Program-made: the position numbers and the translations under genes
Source of the DNA: an uncultured bacterium
GTDB taxonomy: Bacteria; Pseudomonadota; Alphaproteobacteria; Rhodospirillales; Rhodospirillaceae
NCBI GenBank assembly: GCA_903896775.1
Contig: CAITZE010000069.1
Coordinates: forward strand, 1 to 5,704
Length of the DNA stretch: 5,704 nucleotides
Reading direction: 5' to 3'
In this document: in pieces, positions 1 to 4,662 of the stretch
Layout of the letters: every line of letters begins with the position of its first letter
Numbering within the stretch: position 1 is the first letter of the stretch
The notes under the pieces: generated by a model
What the model was told of the DNA's origin: nothing
The model's database searches: none
What the model saw: the letters and a program-made list of their open reading frames with translations, nothing else

Positions 1-350
1 GGCGCAATCTTAAGCGCGGCGTCGAGCGCTTGAATCGCCTCGGGAAAGCGCTTCAACTCCATGAACAAAGAAGCACGGTTATAAAGTACCCCGACATTGA
101 GGGGTTCGATTTTGAGGGCCTTATCCGCGCTCGCAAGCGCCTCGTCGGCGCGTCCCAGATAACAGAGTGTCAGCGCCCGGCTCGCCAGCACCGCAGCATT
201 CATCTGATCGAAGCTGAGGGCCCTGTCGAAGCATTGCAACGCTTCCGCAAAGCGCTGGTTTGCCTGAAGCATGCGGCCTTGCGCAAACAGGTCGCCCACG
301 GAGCTGGAAGACGGTTCCAAACCACACCACTCATAAAATTGCCGGCCCAC
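1..350 (-). CDS. TPR-repeat protein, N-terminal part (runs off left edge)
   Basis: This reading frame on the minus strand encodes tandem tetratricopeptide repeats. From the proposed GTG start (350-348) the first repeat covers about residues 18-51, the second 52-85, and a third begins at 86 and is cut by the window edge. Each shows the 34-residue spacing with Gly/Ala at position 8, Ala at 20 and Ala-Leu at 27-28, for example FAEALQCFDRAL, ADEALASADKAL and FPEAIQALDAAL. TPRs are helical protein-binding scaffolds, so the likely role is partner binding. No catalytic domain is visible in the part present. The start is not settled: there is no in-frame ATG upstream of repeat 1. Candidates are GTG 350, GTG 299 or upstream TTG codons (461, 428), and none has a good Shine-Dalgarno. 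ATG 272 has an AAGG nearby but would cut repeat 1 in half. The gene lies 126 bases downstream of tRNA-Gly on the same strand. The existence of the TPR gene is fairly certain; its start and function are not. Confidence 0.7.
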   Translation of the reverse strand, partial: MGRQFYEWCGLEPSSSSVGDLFAQGRMLQANQRFAEALQCFDRALSFDQMNAAVLASRALTLCYLGRADEALASADKALKIEPLNVGVLYNRASLFMELKRFPEAIQALDAALKIA

Positions 351-418
351 AATATGAGACGCGCCACAGCCGGCAAGTCGATCTTTGCCATGCCTTTTGA
401 ATCCCCATACCGTTCGTG

Positions 419-450
419 TCGCCGGCAAGCCTATGCCCGGCGAAGCCGGG
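419..450 (-). other. GC-rich region with two mutually exclusive hairpins between tRNA-Gly and the TPR gene
   Basis: On the minus strand CCCGGC (450-445) can pair with GCCGGG (441-436) over a TTC loop. Alternatively TCGCCGG (443-437) can pair with CCGGCGA (425-419). The two stems share the 436-441 arm and cannot form together. Neither is followed by a U-tract, so an intrinsic terminator is not supported. This may be a 3' processing or end structure for the tRNA transcript, or chance in GC-rich DNA. Confidence 0.3.
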
Positions 451-476
451 GAGGGGTTCAAACAAATAGAAGAAAA

Positions 477-551
477 TGGAGCGGGCGAAGGGATTCGAAC
501 CCTCGACCCCAACCTTGGCAAGGTTGTGCTCTACCACTGAGCTACGCCCGC
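477..551 (-). tRNA. tRNA-Gly (anticodon GCC)
   Basis: Read on the minus strand, this folds as a complete cloverleaf of 75 bases. The acceptor stem is GCGGGCG (551-545) with CGCCCGC (487-481). The D arm contains the GCTC/GAGC pairing around AGTGGTA. The anticodon stem CAACC/GGTTG encloses loop TTGCCAA, giving anticodon GCC (plus positions 517-519). The T arm has loop TTCGAAT. Discriminator base U (480) and an encoded CCA tail (479-477) follow. It decodes GGC and GGU glycine codons. A TPR gene follows on the same strand and a good promoter lies upstream at 606-633. Confidence 0.97.
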
Positions 552-605
552 TCACGGCGTCGCCGAAAGGACCAAAACCAGTCGCCCCGGCGCGGGAAGG
601 GCGGG

Positions 606-633
606 ACTATAGCGTTTTAGCGCCCCATTGCAA
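606..633 (-). promoter_or_regulatory. Putative sigma-70-type promoter of tRNA-Gly
   Basis: On the minus strand a -35-like TTGCAA (633-628) is separated by 16 bases from a -10-like TATAGT (611-606). Transcription would start near 599 and give a precursor leader of roughly 48 bases before the mature tRNA 5' end at 551. The -35 hexamer lies in the 7-base loop of a perfect inverted repeat (620-640). Position, orientation and hexamer match support the call; there is no experimental evidence. Confidence 0.6.
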
Positions 634-640
634 GGGGCGC
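620..640. repeat. Perfect 7-bp inverted repeat around the tRNA-Gly -35 box
   Basis: GCGCCCC (620-626) and GGGGCGC (634-640) are exact inverted repeats around the 7-base loop ATTGCAA. No T-run follows on either strand, so it is not a convincing intrinsic terminator. It overlaps the -35 element and part of the spacer of the putative tRNA-Gly promoter, so it could be a protein-binding site or a chance GC-rich palindrome. Confidence 0.45.
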
Positions 641-849
641 GCACAAGCCCTCCCACAGACCCTTCCTAGGGTTTACAAGCCTGTCTTTGCAAGGATTTGG
701 CGGTTAGGGCAAACTGCGCCGGCTGGTACGGACTCCTTGCTTTATAGGGGCTCGCGCCACATTTAACGGGGGCCCATAACGGCAGTCCACACGTCGAGGG
801 GCCGCCGGACAGGTAGGCCGAGACCCCAGATACAATAGGATAGGTTTAT
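641..849. other. Intergenic region upstream of cnoX, no gene seen
   Basis: I find no coding region with a recognisable protein here; open frames crossing it read antisense through the tRNA-Gly promoter and gene. It should hold the promoter for the cnoX block, but I could not assign one with confidence. A TTTACA (672-677) has no fitting -10. A TATAGG (743-748) has no fitting -35. A TACAAT (831-836) is too close to the start codon unless the message is nearly leaderless. A purine-rich AGGATAGG (837-844) in front of the ATG at 850 is the likely ribosome binding site. Confidence 0.5.
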
Positions 850-1767
850 ATGCTGATTGGACAATCCGCCGGCCCCGATCATGTCGCGCCCGCCACCGAC
901 CTCATTAAGGATACCGATACCGCCGGCTTTGTGGCCGACGTGATCGAGGCCTCCCAGACGACGCCGGTGTTGGTGGATTTTTGGGCCCCCTGGTGCGGCC
1001 CCTGTAAACAGCTGACGCCGATTCTTGAGCGGCTCGTGAAGCAGTATGCGGGCAAAGTTAAGCTGGTGAAGATTAACGTCGATGAGAATCAAGACCTGGC
1101 GCAGCAGTTCCGGGTCCAGTCGATCCCGGCGGTCTATGGCTTCAAAGGCGGACGCCCCGTGGATGGATTCATGGGCGGGTTGCCTGAAAGTCAGGTCAAG
1201 CAGTTCATCGAACGCCTGACGGGTGGCGGCGGTTCTGCTTTGGATGAAGCGCTCGCTGAAGCCGATGCTTTGATGAAGGACGGTCACAACGACCAAGCTC
1301 TCGCTATCTTTCAAGACGTGCTGTCTGAAGATCCGGCGCATGTGAAAGCGCTCGCGGGTGCCCTGCGGTGTTATGTGGCTTTGAACCAGGACCAACTCGC
1401 ACGCGATCTCATTGCGAAACTGCCGGCGCAAATCAAAAACACGCCGGACATTCAGGGCGTCGAAGCGGCCCTCGATCTGAAAGCCGCGACAGCCAATACC
1501 GGCAATGCCGAAGTTGAAAAGTTGGAAGCTCAAGTCGCCGCCGATCCCAAAGACATGCAAGCGCGTCTTGATTTGGCGATGGCGCGCTTCGGCGCGGGTG
1601 ATCGTGAGAAAGCTGTCGATGATTTGCTGGCCATGGTCAAAGCCGACCGCGCGTGGAATGAACAAGCCGCGCGCAAGCAGCTGGTAAAATTCTTCGATGC
1701 GTTCGGGCCTACCGATCCGCTGACGTCTTCTGGCCGGCGTCGTCTTTCGGCGATCTTGTTCTCCTGA
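850..1767 (+). CDS. cnoX: CnoX-type chaperedoxin: thioredoxin domain fused to TPR region
   Basis: This 305-residue protein joins an N-terminal thioredoxin fold (about residues 15-125) to a C-terminal TPR-like helical region (about 129-290). The thioredoxin domain has the active site WCGPC (48-52) after VDFWAP and the cis-proline loop SIPAVYGF (91-98). A short glycine-rich linker (125-128) precedes the helices. The tail, with RK..L..FF..FG..DPLT...RRRLS, is characteristic of the CnoX/YbbN family. Members are cytoplasmic holdases that protect clients from aggregation and oxidation. E. coli CnoX (YbbN) has lost the CXXC redox pair. Here both cysteines (C49, C52) are present, so an active disulfide reductase plus holdase is inferred. 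The ATG at 850 follows AGGATAGG and places the domain at its usual distance. The LON-domain gene begins 12 bases after the stop, suggesting an operon. A plain thioredoxin annotation would miss the TPR half. Confidence 0.93.
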   Translation: MLIGQSAGPDHVAPATDLIKDTDTAGFVADVIEASQTTPVLVDFWAPWCGPCKQLTPILERLVKQYAGKVKLVKINVDENQDLAQQFRVQSIPAVYGFKGGRPVDGFMGGLPESQVKQFIERLTGGGGSALDEALAEADALMKDGHNDQALAIFQDVLSEDPAHVKALAGALRCYVALNQDQLARDLIAKLPAQIKNTPDIQGVEAALDLKAATANTGNAEVEKLEAQVAADPKDMQARLDLAMARFGAGDREKAVDDLLAMVKADRAWNEQAARKQLVKFFDAFGPTDPLTSSGRRRLSAILFS

Positions 1768-1779
1768 CGCATAGGGATC

Positions 1780-2475
1780 ATGCGCAGCCCCGTTCAAACC
1801 CGCTTTGAGGATTTGCCGCAGGAGTTGGCGATATTTCCCTTAAGCGGTGCGCTGCTTTTGCCGTGGGGGCGGCTGCCACTCAATATTTTCGAACCGCGCT
1901 ATCTCAACATGACGCTCGATGCCCTGAAGGCTGGGCGCATCTTCGGCATGATTCAGCCGGACTACGACAAAACGCCGCGCGATAAACTTGTGACCGATAA
2001 AATGGCCCAGGAAACCGAACCTGCGGTCTATGGCATGGGTTGCGCCGGGCGTATTGCATCTTTCGAAGAAACCGAAGACGGTCGCTTGCTTATCATGGTG
2101 AAGGGGCTCGCGCGTTTTCGCGTGTTGAAAGAGCTTGATAGTTTTGGTGGCTATCGGCGTGTGCGCGCATCTTACGACGCGTTCAAAGCCGACATGGATC
2201 CGCCGCCGAAGTTCGAGCTGGATCGGGAACAACTTCTCGCCCGCTTGAAACCCTATCTCGAGACGCAAGCGATGCCGATCAGCCTGGATGTGCTGAAAGG
2301 CCTTTCCGATGCCAATCTGATAACCTCGCTGTGTATGATCTGTCCCTTCGATCCGCGCGAAAAACAAGTTTTGTTGGAAGCCGCCACCATGACTGAACGT
2401 GCAACGGCGCTCGTTAAACTGCTGCAGATGGGCGTGTTTGATTCCGGCGGTGCGCCGGATGGCCCTCGTCAATAG
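1780..2475 (+). CDS. LON substrate-binding-domain protein (Lon N-terminal domain only)
   Basis: The 231-residue product resembles the N-terminal substrate-recognition domain of Lon protease without the ATPase and protease domains. Visible landmarks are the opening strand LAIFPLSGALLLPWGRLPLNIFEPRY (split here as L16-P29 and G30-Y41), the segment GMGCAGRI (85-92) and the strand DGRLLIMVKGLARFRV (100-115). These are followed by an acidic/basic helical C-terminal part in which FDPREKQVLLE and LLQMG are typical of this stand-alone family. In Lon the domain binds unfolded substrates. What the free-standing protein does is not established; an adaptor or proteostasis role is inferred from the fold and from cnoX 12 bases upstream. 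AGGGA (1773-1777) lies very close to the ATG at 1780, so the ribosome binding site is slightly cramped. Trm112 follows after 42 bases. Confidence 0.9.
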   Translation: MRSPVQTRFEDLPQELAIFPLSGALLLPWGRLPLNIFEPRYLNMTLDALKAGRIFGMIQPDYDKTPRDKLVTDKMAQETEPAVYGMGCAGRIASFEETEDGRLLIMVKGLARFRVLKELDSFGGYRRVRASYDAFKADMDPPPKFELDREQLLARLKPYLETQAMPISLDVLKGLSDANLITSLCMICPFDPREKQVLLEAATMTERATALVKLLQMGVFDSGGAPDGPRQ

Positions 2476-2517
2476 ACCCGGCAATAAAGAAGCGCCCGCA
2501 AATTAAGGTAAAACCAT

Positions 2518-2706
2518 ATGTCCAATACCACCGGCTCCATTGATCCTAAGCTGCTTGAAATTCTCGTCTGCCCTTTGACAAAGGGGCCGCTGGAATATGA
2601 CCGCGAGAGCGGCGAACTGATCAGCCGCAAAGCCGGGCTTGCTTATCCGGTGCGTGACGGCATCCCGATCATGCTGCCGGACGAAGCGCGTCGGCTGGAC
2701 GAATGA
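2518..2706 (+). CDS. Trm112/UPF0434 family small protein (YcaR-like)
   Basis: The 62-residue protein has the family signature: a short N-terminus, then DPKLLEILVCPLTKGPLEYD (9-28), a small beta region, and the C-terminal YPVRDGIPIMLPDEAR (43-58). Archaeal and eukaryotic Trm112 proteins are small zinc-ribbon activators that bind and stabilise methyltransferases acting on tRNA, rRNA or release factors. Short bacterial members such as this keep only one cysteine (C18) and probably do not bind zinc in the same way; a partner-protein role is inferred. TAAGGT (2504-2509), nine bases before the ATG, is a good ribosome binding site. The stop codon overlaps the next start in an ATGA arrangement, pointing to translational coupling with the DUF971 gene. 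Confidence 0.92.
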   Translation: MSNTTGSIDPKLLEILVCPLTKGPLEYDRESGELISRKAGLAYPVRDGIPIMLPDEARRLDE

Positions 2707-3074
2707 GTGCCGTGATTGCCGAGCCTTGGCCTACGGCCATCGCTTACGATCCCACGACGAAAGTCCTTCAGGTGAGTTTTGAAAGCGGCGAGTGTTTTGC
2801 TTTGCCGGCGGAATATTTGCGGGTGGAAAGCCCGTCGGCGGAAGTCCAGGGGCACAATCCGTCTCAAAAACAAACCGTAGCCGGACGCGCACATGTCGGC
2901 ATTATGAATATCGAACCGGTCGGTAATTATGCCGTGCGCTTGATCTTCGACGATTTGCACGACACCGGCATTTATTCGTGGCGCTATCTGTTCGAATTGG
3001 GCCGCGATCATCAGTCGCGCTGGAAGACATATCTGCAAGCTTTGACGGCGCGTAATCTTACGCGCGAACCTTAG
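2703..3074 (+). CDS. DUF971 / GBBH-like N-terminal domain protein
   Basis: The 123-residue product is a single DUF971 domain, also called the gamma-butyrobetaine hydroxylase-like N-terminal domain. Diagnostic stretches are the early strand region WPTAIAYDPTTKVLQVSFESG (split: W9-L22 and Q23-G29), FALPAEYLRVESPSAEVQGH (32-51), the central IEPVGNYAVRLIFDDLHDTG (71-90) and IYSWRYLFELG (91-101), followed by a helix ending in WKTYLQAL. In other proteins this domain is attached to carnitine-synthesis hydroxylases and to the Fe-S scaffold HCF101/Mrp, so a metal or Fe-S related role is possible; the stand-alone form has no assigned reaction. It starts inside the stop codon of the Trm112 gene (ATGA, 2703-2706). 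Its TAG overlaps by 4 bases the TAA of the convergent UbiH-family gene. Confidence 0.9.
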   Translation: MSAVIAEPWPTAIAYDPTTKVLQVSFESGECFALPAEYLRVESPSAEVQGHNPSQKQTVAGRAHVGIMNIEPVGNYAVRLIFDDLHDTGIYSWRYLFELGRDHQSRWKTYLQALTARNLTREP

Positions 3075-4372
3075 CGCAGATTTTCTCCGCGCATTAGTCG
3101 CGGTAGGTCTCCCACTGTGCCCATGGCATGGCGCATCAATACTTTCTTCAAGGGTGTGATGCGGTTAACGACACCGAGGCCCGCATCGCGTGCGAGGCGC
3201 AGCGGCGTAATGTCATTAGAGAACAATCTGTTCAAAACATCAGTCACGCCAGCCATGACGAGGTTGTCGCTGCGCCGCCACCGTGCGTAACGCGCTGTGC
3301 CTTCGGGATGCGCTAGATCAAGGCCGAGCTGTTTGGCATCGACGATGATCTCGGTCAGAGCGGCTACGTCGCGGAATCCCAAATTCAAACCTTGTCCCGC
3401 GATGGGATGAATGCCGTGCGCGGCGTCGCCCGCTAACAGCAAACGCCCGGCGCTATATTGCGCGGCGAACTGCAGACCGAGGGGATGACTGAAGCGCGGA
3501 CCAATCAAACTCAGCGCGCCCAGAAAACCGCCGACCCGCGCATCGATCTCGGCCAAGAATGCATCTTCGGGCAATGCGAGGTAACCGGCGGCAGCTTCCG
3601 CACGCTCGGTCCAAACCAGCGACGAGCGGTGAACACCGTCCTCATCGGGCAGCGGCAGAATGGCAAAAGGCCCCGCCGGCAGAAAGTGTTCGTGCGCGAT
3701 GCCGTCGTGTGGCCGCGCATGGCCTATCGTCGCGACAATGGCGACTTGCGGATAGGTCCAGCCGGTGACGCCAATGCCCGCCAATGTGCGCAGCTTAGCG
3801 TCGCGCCCTTCGGCGCTGACCGCCAGCGACGCCGTCACTTTGCGTCCGTCGTCGAGGGTCAGCGTGATGTCATCCGCGCTTTGACTCATGCCGGCGACGG
3901 TCGCCGGCGCGACGATGATGAGTGAGCTGCCAAGGCCTTGCATCCGTGCCGCGATGGCTGCGCGCAAGCGCCGGTTTTCCGCCATAAAGCCCAAAGGCTC
4001 GTTACCAACATCGGCATGGTCGTAATGCAGGAAGAAAGGCGATTGCCCGTCGGAAACGCGGATTTCGCGGATTGGCTCATTATGGCCGGTAACATGATCC
4101 CACAGGCCAATGGCGGTTAAGAATCGTCGTGCGCTCAAAGCCACGGCCGAAGCGCGCCCATCGAAGGCCGGCAGAACCATAGCGCTAGGATTAATACGGT
4201 CGATGACAATGGTTTTGATGCCATAACCCGCTAGGGCACACGCAAGAGTGCCGCCCACGAGTCCAGCCCCCACGATGGCGACTTCCGCGCGAAAATCTGG
4301 GTTTTTCCCCAAAACCGGTGATGGAATCGTTGGCGAATCTGTCATGGGGTCAATGATATCGCACCGCGACAC
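3071..4372 (-). CDS. UbiH/UbiF/VisC/COQ6-family FAD-dependent hydroxylase (ubiquinone biosynthesis)
   Basis: The 433-residue protein is a class A flavoprotein monooxygenase. It has an N-terminal Rossmann FAD motif VAIVGAGLVGG (31-41) and the conserved R73 region DGRASAVALS (71-80). A DG-like motif SAEGRDAKLR (186-195) has Glu where Asp is commoner. The second FAD/ribose motif, LLLAGDAAHGIHPIAGQGLNLGFRD (split: L311-P323 and I324-D335), is the signature of the ubiquinone hydroxylase family. These enzymes hydroxylate the ubiquinone ring using O2 and NAD(P)H at the inner membrane. Alphaproteobacteria use several paralogues (UbiH, UbiF, UbiL, UbiM types) with different ring-position specificity, and I cannot tell which this is. 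M1 has CAGG eight bases upstream (minus strand). An alternative ATG at residue 9 (4348-4346) lacks one but is closer to the usual family N-terminus. The gene is divergent from tRNA-Thr and convergent with DUF971. Confidence 0.92.
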   Translation of the reverse strand: MSRCDIIDPMTDSPTIPSPVLGKNPDFRAEVAIVGAGLVGGTLACALAGYGIKTIVIDRINPSAMVLPAFDGRASAVALSARRFLTAIGLWDHVTGHNEPIREIRVSDGQSPFFLHYDHADVGNEPLGFMAENRRLRAAIAARMQGLGSSLIIVAPATVAGMSQSADDITLTLDDGRKVTASLAVSAEGRDAKLRTLAGIGVTGWTYPQVAIVATIGHARPHDGIAHEHFLPAGPFAILPLPDEDGVHRSSLVWTERAEAAAGYLALPEDAFLAEIDARVGGFLGALSLIGPRFSHPLGLQFAAQYSAGRLLLAGDAAHGIHPIAGQGLNLGFRDVAALTEIIVDAKQLGLDLAHPEGTARYARWRRSDNLVMAGVTDVLNRLFSNDITPLRLARDAGLGVVNRITPLKKVLMRHAMGTVGDLPRLMRGENLR

Positions 4373-4389
4373 ATGTTTTGCACCTGATC

Positions 4390-4418
4390 TTGCGCCAAAT
4401 GCCTGAACCGCCTATGTT
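4390..4418 (+). promoter_or_regulatory. Putative sigma-70-type promoter of tRNA-Thr
   Basis: TTGCGC (4390-4395) and TATGTT (4413-4418) are separated by 17 bases. Transcription would start near 4425, leaving a leader of about 37 bases before the mature tRNA. The leader can form a small hairpin GGCCC (4437-4441) with GGGCC (4450-4454). The promoter sits in the 89-base gap shared with the divergent UbiH-family gene. Confidence 0.55.
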
Positions 4419-4461
4419 CCGCCGCCATTCCGGCCGGGCCCATCCTTTCGGGCCAGCAGGG

Positions 4462-4536
<75 letters not shown>

Positions 4537-4626
4537 TTTTTCCAACATTCCTAGACCCGCCGCCACTCAGGGAAAGCGCCGATTTGGCCCTACCTGGGAA
4601 AGGGGCTCAATGCTATTCTGAAGGCT

Positions 4627-4642
4627 CAAACGCACACGTTTG
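4627..4642 (+). repeat. 6-bp inverted repeat (CAAACG-CACA-CGTTTG) in the leader of the reductase gene
   Basis: CAAACG (4627-4632) and CGTTTG (4637-4642) are perfect inverted repeats around CACA. They end eight bases before the Shine-Dalgarno GGAGG. In DNA this could be an operator half-site pair; in RNA, a tetraloop hairpin next to the ribosome binding site. No T-run follows, so it is not a terminator for tRNA-Thr. Confidence 0.4.
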
Positions 4643-4650
4643 GATCCTGG

Positions 4651-4655
4651 GGAGG
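4651..4655 (+). promoter_or_regulatory. Strong Shine-Dalgarno (GGAGG) fixing the reductase start
   Basis: GGAGG, within the purine run GGGGAGGA (4649-4656), lies seven bases before the ATG at 4663. It is the strongest ribosome binding site in the window. It supports the upstream ATG and therefore inclusion of the Tat-like N-terminus in the protein. Confidence 0.8.
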
Positions 4656-4662
4656 ATTTCAC

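Noticed and set aside
30..766. Plus-strand open frames across the TPR gene, tRNA-Gly and the gap after it
   Set aside because: They read through tRNA-Gly in antisense; the peptide RRDSNPRPQPWQG and its frame neighbour are the familiar spurious translation of a tRNA gene.
831..836. TACAAT as the -10 of the cnoX promoter
   Set aside because: Transcription would start about six bases before the ATG, downstream of most of the ribosome binding site, and there is no good -35 at the right distance.
763..1797. Long 344-codon open frame on the minus strand over cnoX
   Set aside because: It lies antisense to a clear thioredoxin/TPR gene, is rich in Arg, His and Gln as expected from a reverse-strand shadow, and shows no recognisable domain.
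1840..2484. 214-codon open frame on the minus strand over the LON-domain gene
   Set aside because: It is antisense to a recognised family, with shadow-like composition and no motif.
3074..3092. Hairpin GCGC-N11-GCGC at the end of the UbiH-family gene as a terminator
   Set aside because: It lies inside the coding end, has only a short stem with a wobble or mismatch, and no T-run follows on either strand.
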